Assembly (NCBI GenBank): GCA_050187875.1
Contig: JBFWXB010000003.1
Span: 1-64,000 of the forward strand
Direction of reading: 5' to 3'
Length of the DNA stretch: 64,000 nucleotides
Source: JAFKKS01 sp050187875
Lineage (GTDB): Bacteria; Pseudomonadota; Alphaproteobacteria; Rhizobiales; Xanthobacteraceae
In this document: positions 23,445 to 31,341 of the stretch, piece after piece
Numbering within the stretch: position 1 is the stretch's first letter
How the letters are laid out: each line of letters starts with the position of its first letter
Position numbers and translations under genes: made by a program
Notes under the pieces: model-generated
The model's database searches: none
What the model was told of the DNA's origin: nothing
The model's input: only the letters and a program-made list of their open reading frames with translations

Positions 23445-24419
23445 TCAATCTCGCGATTTCAATACTTTGGCCCTTGTCGGCCTGTTTACCAATATGAGGC
23501 CGGCGACGACGAGCGCCAGTGCCACCAGGAACCCCGGCGCCAATGCCTCGCCGAGGACGAAATGCCCCGCTAATACGCCAAATATAGGTGTCAGGAACGT
23601 GAATGCCGACAACCGGCTCGCGGAATAGCGTAAAATTAGGGCAAACCAGGCCAGAAAGGTTACCCCGACGACCCAGACCGTCTGGTACACTAGGGCGCCG
23701 AGGGCCTGCGCAGAGGGCATGGCGCCTATCCGCTCCCCGGATAGGAGTGCGACCACGACAAACATCGGGGCCGAGACGACGAGCTGGTAGAGCATCGTCT
23801 TCTCCTGCGACGTCCGGTTCAGGGCGCTGACCTTGATGCAAAGGGTGGTCGCCGCCCAAGCGATCGCTCCTGCGATCATCAGCAGGTCGCCCAGCATCTC
23901 GCGCGGATCGGCGGAGGGCGTCGGGATGCCGAAGGCGACGATCATGCCGGCGAAGGAGAGCAGCAGGCCGGACCATTGCAGGCGCGAAAACCGGTCACCC
24001 GGCAGGAGCCATCGCGCACCCAGGACGACAAAGAACGGCGCGAGATAGACGAACAGCACCGCGCGCGTCGCCGTCGTCCAGACGAGGCCGCTATAGACGA
24101 GAATGAATTCGAGGCCGAAGAGCGCACCGGTGACGATGCCGGAGGCGAGCGTGCCGTCGCGCCGCAGCAGTGGCACGCCGCGCAACCACGCCCAGCCGCT
24201 CACGAGGATGGCGGCGCCGACTGATCGCACGGCGGCCTGGATCATCGGCGGAATGTCAGGGAGCGCGAGCTTGACCGCGACCTGATTGAATCCCCAGGAG
24301 ACGCACAGAATAAGCGTCACACCGATCGCGATCGCGTCGAGCGGGCGCGTCGCAGCGTCCACGCGCCGCGTCGCAGGGACTGCCGGCCTCTCGCCGTCTG
24401 CGTCCGCACGCTGATCCAT
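23445..24419 (-). CDS. DMT superfamily (EamA) transporter
   Basis: A 324-residue inner-membrane exporter with a charged 25-residue N-terminal tail and about ten hydrophobic segments in two EamA repeats. Examples are LILCVSWGFNQVAVKLAL in the first and FLTPIFGVLAGHFVLGEAL in the second. The conserved Pro-Glu pattern of the family is present (GEAL). It lies 42 bp after the Fur-family gene and 47 bp before ispG, all on one strand, so a common transcript is likely. The substrate is unknown; a link to zinc is possible only through the neighbouring regulator. Confidence 0.9.
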   Translation of the reverse strand: MDQRADADGERPAVPATRRVDAATRPLDAIAIGVTLILCVSWGFNQVAVKLALPDIPPMIQAAVRSVGAAILVSGWAWLRGVPLLRRDGTLASGIVTGALFGLEFILVYSGLVWTTATRAVLFVYLAPFFVVLGARWLLPGDRFSRLQWSGLLLSFAGMIVAFGIPTPSADPREMLGDLLMIAGAIAWAATTLCIKVSALNRTSQEKTMLYQLVVSAPMFVVVALLSGERIGAMPSAQALGALVYQTVWVVGVTFLAWFALILRYSASRLSAFTFLTPIFGVLAGHFVLGEALAPGFLVALALVVAGLILVNRPTRAKVLKSRD

Positions 24420-24461
24420 CAGTCCCGAACTCGATTCGCCTGTCCGGGATCATCCACGCGA

Positions 24462-24956
24462 TCAGCGCGTCTTTTGTCCAGCGGCACGGCAATGCGCGCA
24501 CAGCCCTGCGACCTCGATGATCGGCGTCTTCGGCGTGAAGCCGGCGCGACGGGCCGCGGCCGTCAGCGCCTCGGACACGGCGGATGACGGCGCCTCCCCG
24601 ACCGAGCCGCAGCGCTCGCAGATGAGGAACATCACGCCTTCCGACGCCTCGTGATTGTGGACGCAGGCGGTAAAGGCGTTGCGGCTCGCAATGCGATGCA
24701 CAAGTCCCTGTTCTTGGAGGAAATCGAGCGCCCGATAAACGGTGATCGGCGCCGGACGCGGCCCCTGCGTCGCCAGACGATCCATGATGTCATAGGCGCC
24801 CATCGGCTGATGGCCGGAGCACAGGATCAGGAGAACTTGCCGCCGGATCGGGGTCAAACGGGCGCCCCGCGCGGCGCATAGCGTCTCGGCTTGCGCCAGC
24901 ACGTCCGCCTCGCATCGCGCATGATCATGATCCGGCGCCTGGAAGACGGAAGTCAT
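24462..24956 (-). CDS. zur: Fur-family regulator, Zur type
   Basis: A 164-residue metalloregulator. The N-terminal winged helix includes RLTPIRRQVLLILC and PITVYRALDFLQEQGLVHRI. The C-terminal dimer domain has the structural zinc cysteines in LICERCG (about 113 and 116) and GLCAHC (about 153 and 156), plus the His-rich ACVHNHE. The layout fits Zur, which represses zinc uptake genes, rather than Fur or Mur. It is the first gene of a likely zur-exporter-ispG unit. I could not see a zinc-type palindrome in the 126 bp upstream. Confidence 0.85.
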   Translation of the reverse strand: MTSVFQAPDHDHARCEADVLAQAETLCAARGARLTPIRRQVLLILCSGHQPMGAYDIMDRLATQGPRPAPITVYRALDFLQEQGLVHRIASRNAFTACVHNHEASEGVMFLICERCGSVGEAPSSAVSEALTAAARRAGFTPKTPIIEVAGLCAHCRAAGQKTR

Positions 24957-25082
24957 CGCCCAGCAGTCGCAGGCCCGCCGGGCCTAGTCAATGCGTCGCA
25001 GTTTCGCGTCGCGCCGGGGCGCAATAACGCCTTATTTACCAACAAGGATTCTCCTGTCGTTGCGATTTTCGCCACGGACCTC

Positions 25083-25763
25083 ATGCGGATCAAAATCCTT
25101 CTCACCCTTATCGGTGTCGCGAGCCTTGGGCTTGGCGCCTGGGCGATCGCGCCGGTGAACGGACGCGGGGAGGCGCACGTCACGCCCGACGAGGCCGTGC
25201 AGGAAAGCGTCGCCCCGCCGTGGTCGCCGAGGAAGCAATCCGCCGTGACAGCGCCGCCGCCGGCCGAGGAGGCGAACGGGCCCTCGCCGCAGGCGCGCGT
25301 CACCGCCGGTTTCGACGCGACGCTGTTCAACCCGCATATGACGATGCCGATCGCGCTTTCAATGCCGACAGCAACGCCGGAGCCACCTGCCGCACCAGCT
25401 ACAAGCACACCGGAGCCGAAGGCGACGCACAAATCGACGAAGCCGTTCCGCTGTCCGCGCGGCACCGGCGAGAACGCCGATGGGCTCACCGTCGCCGAGG
25501 TCGCGCAGATCAAGTCGACGCTCAACCTCTCGAAAGACCAGGAGCGGCATTGGCGGCCGGTCGAAGCGGCGCTGACCAGCATGGCGAAGCGCCTCGAGGA
25601 AGGCCGCGCCAGCGGGCGGAAAGTGGTCATTCCCGCGGAGCGCACGCAGGAGCTCTATTTCGCGGCGGGACCGCTGATCCGCAGCTTGCGTGAGGACCAG
25701 AAGCGCGATGCGCGCAACCTCGCCTGCACGATGGGCCTTGGCGCCGTTGCCGCGTTGATTTGA
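25083..25763 (+). CDS. Exported hypothetical protein with Spy/LTXXQ-like C-terminal region
   Basis: A 226-residue protein. A short signal-like segment (residues 3-24) is followed by a Pro/Ala-rich linker of about 110 residues. A C-terminal helical domain begins LTVAEVAQIKSTLNLSKDQE and continues RHWRPVEAAL. The L-T/S-x-x-Q spacing recalls Spy/CpxP-type periplasmic helices (LTXXQ motif), though the match is by eye. Two cysteines (FRCPRG and NLACTMG) may pair. The start at 25083 gives a good signal peptide and avoids 64 extra residues that would overlap the divergent zur gene. Confidence 0.7.
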   Translation: MRIKILLTLIGVASLGLGAWAIAPVNGRGEAHVTPDEAVQESVAPPWSPRKQSAVTAPPPAEEANGPSPQARVTAGFDATLFNPHMTMPIALSMPTATPEPPAAPATSTPEPKATHKSTKPFRCPRGTGENADGLTVAEVAQIKSTLNLSKDQERHWRPVEAALTSMAKRLEEGRASGRKVVIPAERTQELYFAAGPLIRSLREDQKRDARNLACTMGLGAVAALI

Positions 25764-25789
25764 GGATCGAGGAAAGCCGCCTTTCAGGT

Positions 25790-25883
25790 GTCGTCCCCGC
25801 GGAGGCGGGGACCCAGTACACCGCAGCTGCGCGGCTTAACGTTCGGCCGAGGTGTACTGGATGCCCGCTTTTGCGGGCATGAC
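25790..25883. repeat. Dispersed palindromic repeat, family B copy 3
   Basis: GTCGTCCCCGCGGAGGCGGGG at the left and CCCGCTTTTGCGGGCATGAC at the right, separated by CCAGTAC, a variable centre and GTACTGG. It lies 26 bp after the preceding stop and ends 17 bp before the macrodomain start. Confidence 0.85.
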
Positions 25884-25900
25884 AGCGAGCGGGGTCGCCC

Positions 25901-26470
25901 TTGCCACAGCCATCTCCATCTCTTTCAAAAGCGACCGTCGGAGACGCGCTTCTTGAAATCATCGTCGCCGATATTACGACGCTTGCGGTCGATGCGATCG
26001 TGAACGCGGCGAACACAAGTCTGCTGGGTGGTGGCGGCGTCGACGGCGCCATCCACCGCGCCGGCGGCCCCGAGCTTCTTGCGGAATGCCATACGCTTCA
26101 CGGCTGCGCGACGGGCGCGGCGAAGATCACGAAAGGCTATCAGCTGCCGGCGAAGCACGTCATCCACGCCGTCGGCCCTGTCTGGCACGGAGGACGAAGT
26201 AGTGAGGACGCGCTGCTCGCCTCCTGCTATCGCACCGCGCTCTCGCTCGCGAGCGAGCATGGGCTCAAGTCGATCGCGTTTCCCGCGATCTCGACCGGTA
26301 TCTACGCTTTCCCGCCCGATCGCGCGGCGCACATTGCGGTGGAGACAGTGGTCGATGCGTTGTCGCCGCATGACGACATCGCGCGCGTCGTGTTCTGCTG
26401 CTTCTCGGAGAGGTCGGCACAGCATCACGTTGGTGCGTTTCGCGCGCTAGGACTCTCTCCGTCATCCTGA
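25901..26470 (+). CDS. Macrodomain protein, O-acetyl-ADP-ribose deacetylase type
   Basis: A 189-residue single macrodomain. Signature parts are IVADITTLAVDAIVNAANTS, LLGGGGVDGAIHRAGG and the phosphate loop AFPAISTGIYAFPPDRAA. MacroD-type enzymes remove ADP-ribose from acyl esters and from acidic residues. No in-frame ATG precedes the domain, so a TTG at 25901 is the probable start. This is only 17 bp after repeat B3. The last codons and the stop (TCCTGA) fall inside repeat C1. A gene squeezed between two repeats suggests they have shaped both of its ends. Confidence 0.88.
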   Translation: MPQPSPSLSKATVGDALLEIIVADITTLAVDAIVNAANTSLLGGGGVDGAIHRAGGPELLAECHTLHGCATGAAKITKGYQLPAKHVIHAVGPVWHGGRSSEDALLASCYRTALSLASEHGLKSIAFPAISTGIYAFPPDRAAHIAVETVVDALSPHDDIARVVFCCFSERSAQHHVGAFRALGLSPSS

Positions 26471-26559
26471 GGCGCGAGGCGCAGCGCGCCGAGCCTCGAA
26501 GGACGACGGCCGGGGCCGTGCATCCTTCGAGGCTCGCTTCGCGAGCACCTCAGAATGAC
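26461..26559. repeat. Dispersed palindromic repeat, family C copy 1
   Basis: Begins GTCATCCTGAGG and ends CCTCAGAATGAC. It holds inner arms GAGCCTCGAAGGA / TCCTTCGAGGCTC. It overlaps the end of the macrodomain gene, whose TGA stop is part of the left terminus. Confidence 0.85.
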
Positions 26560-26586
26560 GGATTGCAGGCTGTTTGATTCCGAGCC

Positions 26587-27525
26587 TTAAACGAACCCTT
26601 CCGTCCGCGCGACCGCGGCGCAGCCAAGAAGCCCTGGCTCGTCGAGCGTGATCAAGGTCGTCGGAATGCGACGCAGCAGGTCGGCATAGGGTGGGTGGTT
26701 CTCGAACGTCTCGCGGAACGCAGGCGCATCCAGGAACTTGGCGATGCGCCGCGAAACGCCGCCGCCGACATAGACGCCGCCGAGCGCCTTGAACATCAGC
26801 GCCAGGTCGCCGGCGAAACGGCCGAACAGCCGCACGAACAATTGCACGCAGGCCACCGCCGCGGCTTCGCCGGCATTGGCGTCGGCGATGATCTGCGCCG
26901 ACGTACGCGTCTGCACCTCGCCATGCATGGCGACGAAGAGATGCTCGAGACCTGGACCACAGAGCACGGTCTCCGCGGACACGCGACCATGCCGCGCGCG
27001 CAGCCGCGCGAAGACGGCTTCTTCCGCGTCGATTGCGGGACCAAACGAGACGTGTCCGCCTTCGGTCGGCACGACACGCCAGCGCTCGCCGTCTGGCAGC
27101 AGCGCTGCGACGCCAAGACCCGTTCCGGGGCCGAACGCCGCTTTCGCGCCGTTCGGTTTCGTCGTCAGCGCGCCAAGCGGACGGACATCGTCATCGCGAA
27201 GATGCGGCAGGCTCCAAGCTACCGCCTCGAAATCATTGATGCCGCGCACCCCGGACCAGCCGAAACGTTTCGCCAATTCGCTGAAGCGAAACGCCCAGGG
27301 CCGGTTGGTCATCTTGACCGCATCGCCCTCGATCGGGCCGGCGATCGCCAGCACGCCCGCGCTCGGATGCGCGCCGGTCTCTTCAAGATAGCGCGCGACC
27401 CCCGCTTCGAGGCTCGGCACCTCGCTGTCGCGTAGCTTGATGACGCGCTCCGGCCGGCCGCCGGCGCCGATCAAGGCGAAGCGGCAATTCGTTGCGCCAA
27501 TATCGGCGAGCAGGACTCCTGTCAT
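26587..27525 (-). CDS. glk: Glucokinase
   Basis: A 312-residue ROK-unrelated bacterial glucokinase that phosphorylates glucose with ATP. The phosphate-1 motif ADIGATNCRFALI at the N-terminus, the sugar-binding INDFEAVAWSLP and the GPGTGLGVAALLP plus PTEGGHVSFGP motifs are clear. The adenosine motif GGVYVGGGVSRR is near the C-terminus. The gene is followed on the opposite strand by repeat C1. The upstream CMD gene lies 15 bp away on the same strand, so the two may be cotranscribed. Confidence 0.95.
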   Translation of the reverse strand: MTGVLLADIGATNCRFALIGAGGRPERVIKLRDSEVPSLEAGVARYLEETGAHPSAGVLAIAGPIEGDAVKMTNRPWAFRFSELAKRFGWSGVRGINDFEAVAWSLPHLRDDDVRPLGALTTKPNGAKAAFGPGTGLGVAALLPDGERWRVVPTEGGHVSFGPAIDAEEAVFARLRARHGRVSAETVLCGPGLEHLFVAMHGEVQTRTSAQIIADANAGEAAAVACVQLFVRLFGRFAGDLALMFKALGGVYVGGGVSRRIAKFLDAPAFRETFENHPPYADLLRRIPTTLITLDEPGLLGCAAVARTEGFV

Positions 27526-27540
27526 GCCGCGCGCTGCTCC

Positions 27541-27924
27541 CTATTTCTTCGCGTCTTCCTCCGCGAAGACTTCGCGCGCCGCGCGAAAGGAATCGACGGC
27601 CGCGGGCACGCCCGAATAAATCGCGAGCTGCATGAAGATCTCACGAATCTCGTCGCGGGTAACGCCGTTGCGCAACGCGCCGCGCAAGTGCAGCCGCAAT
27701 TCGTGCGGCCGGTTCAGCGTCGCGATCATCGCCAGGTTGAGCATGCTGCGCGTCTTGCGCGGCAAGCCCTCGCGCCCCCAGACCGCGCCCCAACAATACT
27801 CCGTCACCAGTTCCTGGAACGGCCGGTTGAAGTCGTCGACCATCTTCAAGGCGTTCTCGACATACTCCTTGCCGAGCACCGCGGTGCGCACCTCGACACC
27901 TTTGTCAAAGGTCTTCTTGTCCAT
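27541..27924 (-). CDS. Carboxymuconolactone decarboxylase (CMD) family protein
   Basis: A 127-residue CMD-domain protein. It has the helical fold motif CWGAVWGREGLPRKTRSMLN and HLRGALRNGVTRDEIREIFM. Most of its length resembles PcaC, 4-carboxymuconolactone decarboxylase of the protocatechuate branch. No other pca gene is present in the window, so the true substrate is uncertain. The Cys-x2-Cys of the AhpD-type members is missing. It is the first gene of a unit with glk and is divergent from the marR-emrAB operon. Confidence 0.88.
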   Translation of the reverse strand: MDKKTFDKGVEVRTAVLGKEYVENALKMVDDFNRPFQELVTEYCWGAVWGREGLPRKTRSMLNLAMIATLNRPHELRLHLRGALRNGVTRDEIREIFMQLAIYSGVPAAVDSFRAAREVFAEEDAKK

Positions 27925-28083
27925 GATGGCGTTCCTTCCGGATGATGGGGAATGGCAGACGTCGCGGCGGAGCCGGATGCGTTCAGTCTTGCCGCGCTAC
28001 GGCCTAAAAATCCAGCGGCCATCCCTTTCCTATGCCGCCATCGCCGGGTCGGCTTCCGGAAAACGCATAATTCGCAGATTGCT

Positions 28084-28105
28084 TATAATAAGCTTCCTTA
28101 TTATA
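28084..28105. promoter_or_regulatory. MarR-type operator with -10 element
   Basis: A perfect inverted repeat TATAATAAG-CTTC-CTTATTATA lies 9 bp before the marR start codon. Its left arm starts with the perfect -10 sequence TATAAT, and the symmetric right arm reads TATAAT on the minus strand. Binding of the MarR protein would block transcription of its own operon. No good -35 box is visible. Confidence 0.75.
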
Positions 28106-28113
28106 TTCACGCT

Positions 28114-28599
28114 ATGCGCCCCTCCCAGAAACGCGATTTCGCCTTCCTCCTCCACGACGTGGCGCGCTTGATGCGCACACTTGCCGACCAGCGCGTGCGC
28201 GTGCTCGGCATGACCCGCGCGCAATGGGCGGTGCTGGCGCGCCTCGACCGCAACCAGGGCCTCAAGCAGGCCGAGCTTGCGGAAATGCTCGATCTCGCCC
28301 CGATCAGCCTGACGCGCCTTGTTGATCGCCTCTGCAAGAACGGACTTGTCGAGCGCCGCGCCGATCCCGACGATCGCCGCGCCAAGCGGCTGTACCTCAC
28401 CCCGAAGGCGCGGCCCGTGATTGAGCGGCTGTCGCAAGTCGGCGAACGCCTCATGAACGACGCGCTTGCCGGGACGCACGAGGCGGCGCTCGCGGCGAGC
28501 GTCGACCATCTCATCGCGGTGCGGAACAATCTGCGCGACCTCATTGTCGGCAGCCCCCACGAGCGGCCGAAGACCAGCGAGCATCTCAATGGCCGATAA
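28114..28599 (+). CDS. MarR family transcriptional regulator
   Basis: A 161-residue winged-helix repressor. The helix-turn-helix is LKQAELAEMLDLAPISLTRL and the wing is ERRADPDDRRAKRLYLTPKA. N- and C-terminal helices form the dimer interface. The start at 28114 lies just past the palindrome at 28084-28105, so it probably represses its own operon. Its 3' end overlaps the next gene by 11 bp. In this family small lipophilic compounds release the repressor, and such genes commonly control efflux pumps like the one downstream. Confidence 0.93.
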   Translation: MRPSQKRDFAFLLHDVARLMRTLADQRVRVLGMTRAQWAVLARLDRNQGLKQAELAEMLDLAPISLTRLVDRLCKNGLVERRADPDDRRAKRLYLTPKARPVIERLSQVGERLMNDALAGTHEAALAASVDHLIAVRNNLRDLIVGSPHERPKTSEHLNGR

Positions 28600-29755
28600 C
28601 GTCCTGAAGCTCGCACCGGAGACCGAGGCCAAGCGCAAGCCGGACGCGCCGCCTGCCGCCACGGAGGCCGGAGCGGCAGCTGACGCGCCGGCGCGGTCGC
28701 GACGGTCTTTACGCTTCGTCCTGCTGATCGTCGTGCCGCTCATCGCCGCCACCGTCGGGCTCTACTGGTATCTCTCGGGCGGACGCTACATCTCGACCGA
28801 CAACGCGTATGTCGGGATGCAGAAAGTGATGATCACGCCGGACATTTCCGGCAAAATCTCGAACATCGTCGTGCGCGAAGGCGAGCACGTCAAAGCGGGG
28901 CAGCCGCTGTTCGAAATCGATCCCGTGCCGTTCCGCATCGCGGTCACGCAAGCGCAGTCGCGGCTCGCCGGGGTGCGTACCGATTTCGCGAATATCAAAA
29001 GCAATCTCGCCGCGGTCGATCGCCTGATCGAGCTCGCGCAAAAAACCGTCGACCTCAAGACGAAAGAGGTCGAGCGCAAACAATCGCTGCTCGCGAGCCG
29101 CGCCGGCGCGCAAGCGGATGTCGACAGCTCGGTTGCGACCTTGGTCACGGCGCGGACGCAGCTCGAACAGCTCGTCCAGCAACAGGCGGAGCTCCGTAAC
29201 CAGCTGCGTGGCGATCCCAATCTGCCGATCGAAAAATTCCCGCCGTTCACCGCGGCGCAGGCCGCGCTCGACCAAGCCGATCGCGACCTTGCCCACACGA
29301 CGCTGCGCGCGCCGATCGACGGCACGGCGACGCAGGTCGACAGCATCCAGCTCGGCCGCTACGTCACGGCAGGCACGCCCGTTTTCGCCGTGCTCGACGA
29401 TACGCATCCGTGGGTTGACGCCAACCCGAAAGAAACCGACATCACCTATCTGCGCGTCGGGCAGTCGGTCGAGCTGCACGTCGACACCTTCCCCGATCAG
29501 GTGTTCCGCGGCACGGTGTCTTCGGTCAGTCCGGGCACAGGCTCGCAGTTCTCGATCCTTCCGCCGCAAAACGCCAACGGCAATTGGGTCAAGGTCGTGC
29601 AGCGGGTGCCGCTGCGCATCACGCTTGATGCGAACCAGGATTTGAGCCGCCTGCGGGCTGGGATGAGCGTCACCGTCGACATCGACACCAAGCGCCGGCG
29701 CAGCATTGCGGGGCTGTTCGGCCTCGGCGCCAAGGCGAACGATACGACGCCATGA
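28589..29755 (+). CDS. emrA: HlyD/EmrA-type membrane fusion protein
   Basis: A 388-residue periplasmic adaptor anchored by one N-terminal helix (about residues 42-62, LRFVLLIVVPLIAATVGLYW). The biotinyl-lipoyl halves are ISTDNAYVGMQKVMITPDIS and HTTLRAPIDGTATQVDSIQL, with a long coiled-coil between them. The beta-barrel part is the C-terminal third. It should join the inner-membrane transporter encoded next to an outer-membrane channel. It overlaps marR by 11 bp and emrB by 4 bp. No outer-membrane factor gene is nearby. Confidence 0.93.
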   Translation: MADNVLKLAPETEAKRKPDAPPAATEAGAAADAPARSRRSLRFVLLIVVPLIAATVGLYWYLSGGRYISTDNAYVGMQKVMITPDISGKISNIVVREGEHVKAGQPLFEIDPVPFRIAVTQAQSRLAGVRTDFANIKSNLAAVDRLIELAQKTVDLKTKEVERKQSLLASRAGAQADVDSSVATLVTARTQLEQLVQQQAELRNQLRGDPNLPIEKFPPFTAAQAALDQADRDLAHTTLRAPIDGTATQVDSIQLGRYVTAGTPVFAVLDDTHPWVDANPKETDITYLRVGQSVELHVDTFPDQVFRGTVSSVSPGTGSQFSILPPQNANGNWVKVVQRVPLRITLDANQDLSRLRAGMSVTVDIDTKRRRSIAGLFGLGAKANDTTP

Positions 29756-31308
29756 CCCAGGATCGCTTCGCCGCGATCAGCCCCAATACCCGGCGCGCGG
29801 TCGTCACCGTCTGCACCATGACGGCGACGATCATGCAGGCGCTCGATACGACGATCGCCAACGTGGCGCTGCCCTATATGCAGGGCAGCCTTTCCGCCTC
29901 GCTCGACCAGATCAACTGGGTCCTTACCTCCTATATCGTCGCCGCCGCCATCATGACGGCGCCCATCGGCTGGATCGCCGACCGCTTCGGGCGCAAGAAG
30001 CTGTTCGTGCTCTGCGCGGCCGGATTCACCTTCGCCTCGCTTCTTTGCGCGCTGGCGCAGAACATCGAGCAGATGGTGCTCTTCCGCCTGCTGCAAGGCG
30101 TGTTCGGCGCGGCGCTCGTTCCGCTCTCACAGGCAGTGATGCTCGATTCCTATCCCGCCGAGCAGCGCGGACAGGCAATGGCGATCTGGGGCGTCGGCGT
30201 CATGCTCGGCCCGATCATGGGCCCGACGCTCGGCGGCTGGCTCACCGACAGCTACAGTTGGCACTGGGTGTTCCTGGTCAATCTCCCCGTCGGTATCATT
30301 ACCGTCATCGGCCTTCTCTTCTTCATGCAGGAGACGCAGGTGCAGAAGCATCTGCGCTTCGACTGGTTCGGCTTCGGCGCCTTGAGCATCGGCATCGGCG
30401 CACTGCAGCTCATGCTCGACCGCGGCGAGCAAGTCGGATGGTTCGATTCCAACGAGATCGTCATCGAAGCGATCATCGGCGTCACCGGCTTCTATTATTT
30501 CTTCGCCCATTCGCTGACGACCGAGCGGCCGTTCGTGCGCTTTGCGCTGTTCAAGGACCGCAACTACACCGTGGGCTGCGTGTTCATGGCGGTGATGGGC
30601 ATCTCGATCTTCGCCACCATGGCGCTGGTGACGCCCTTCATGCAGAACGTGATCGGCTATCCGATCCTCACCGCCGGCATCCTGCTTGCCTCGCGTGGCT
30701 GCGGCACGCTGGTCGGCATGATGGCCGTCGGGCGCATGGTCAGCATCATCCAGCCGAAATATCTGATCCTCTCCGGTCTCATTCTTACGGCTGGCACGCT
30801 GCATCAGATGTCCGCCTTCACCAACGACACCGCATCCAATGAGATCGTCATGACGAGCCTGGTCCAGGGCTTCGGCCTTGCGCTCGTCTTCATTCCGCTC
30901 AACACCGTCGCCTTCGCGACCTTGCCGGCGCAGCTGCGCACGGACGGAACGGCGATCTTCACCCTCATCCGCAATATCGGCAGCGCGGTCGGCATTTCCA
31001 TCGTGATCGCAAACCTCACCCGCATGACGACGAGCGTGCATGCGAACCTCACGACCTATGTCACGCCGTTCAACAACGCCTTGCAGATGCCCGACGTCGC
31101 TTCGAAGATCGACCTCGCGACCGACGCGGGACGCGCGCTGATGGATCAGATCGTCACGCAGCAGGCGGCGATCATCGCTTACGGCAACGACTTCCGGCTG
31201 CTGATGTGGATCGCGATCGCGGCGATGCCGTTCGTCTTCCTCGTCGGCGCCGGCCCGCGCAAGCAAGCGCCGAAGCCGAAGGACGAGCCGGTTCACGTCA
31301 TGGACTAA
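29752..31308 (+). CDS. emrB: EmrB/QacA family (DHA2) MFS drug exporter
   Basis: A 518-residue 14-helix major facilitator. Motif A between helices 2 and 3 is GWIADRFGRKKL, preceded by the DHA2 signature DTTIANVALPYMQGSL. Motif C for antiporters is VGVMLGPIMGPTLGG. The start overlaps the end of emrA (ATGA), so the two halves are translated together and should form one pump. The substrates are likely hydrophobic toxic compounds. A small GC-rich hairpin follows immediately. Confidence 0.93.
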   Translation: MTQDRFAAISPNTRRAVVTVCTMTATIMQALDTTIANVALPYMQGSLSASLDQINWVLTSYIVAAAIMTAPIGWIADRFGRKKLFVLCAAGFTFASLLCALAQNIEQMVLFRLLQGVFGAALVPLSQAVMLDSYPAEQRGQAMAIWGVGVMLGPIMGPTLGGWLTDSYSWHWVFLVNLPVGIITVIGLLFFMQETQVQKHLRFDWFGFGALSIGIGALQLMLDRGEQVGWFDSNEIVIEAIIGVTGFYYFFAHSLTTERPFVRFALFKDRNYTVGCVFMAVMGISIFATMALVTPFMQNVIGYPILTAGILLASRGCGTLVGMMAVGRMVSIIQPKYLILSGLILTAGTLHQMSAFTNDTASNEIVMTSLVQGFGLALVFIPLNTVAFATLPAQLRTDGTAIFTLIRNIGSAVGISIVIANLTRMTTSVHANLTTYVTPFNNALQMPDVASKIDLATDAGRALMDQIVTQQAAIIAYGNDFRLLMWIAIAAMPFVFLVGAGPRKQAPKPKDEPVHVMD

Positions 31309-31324
31309 ACGCGCGTTCGCGCGT
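31309..31324. terminator. Short hairpin after emrB
   Basis: ACGCGCG-TT-CGCGCGT starts at the base after the emrB stop and lies between two convergent genes. There is no T-run, so any terminator role is weak. Confidence 0.35.
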
Positions 31325-31341
31325 CTACGGCATGGTGAGCG

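Noticed and set aside
22147..23976. IspG reading frame extended by about 190 codons
   Set aside because: The extension overlaps the EamA gene in another frame. The enzyme family begins near MAEIAG at 23397.
24957..25082. Zur box between zur and the exported protein gene
   Set aside because: I looked for a TTATA/TATAA-rich palindrome typical of alphaproteobacterial Zur sites and did not find one.
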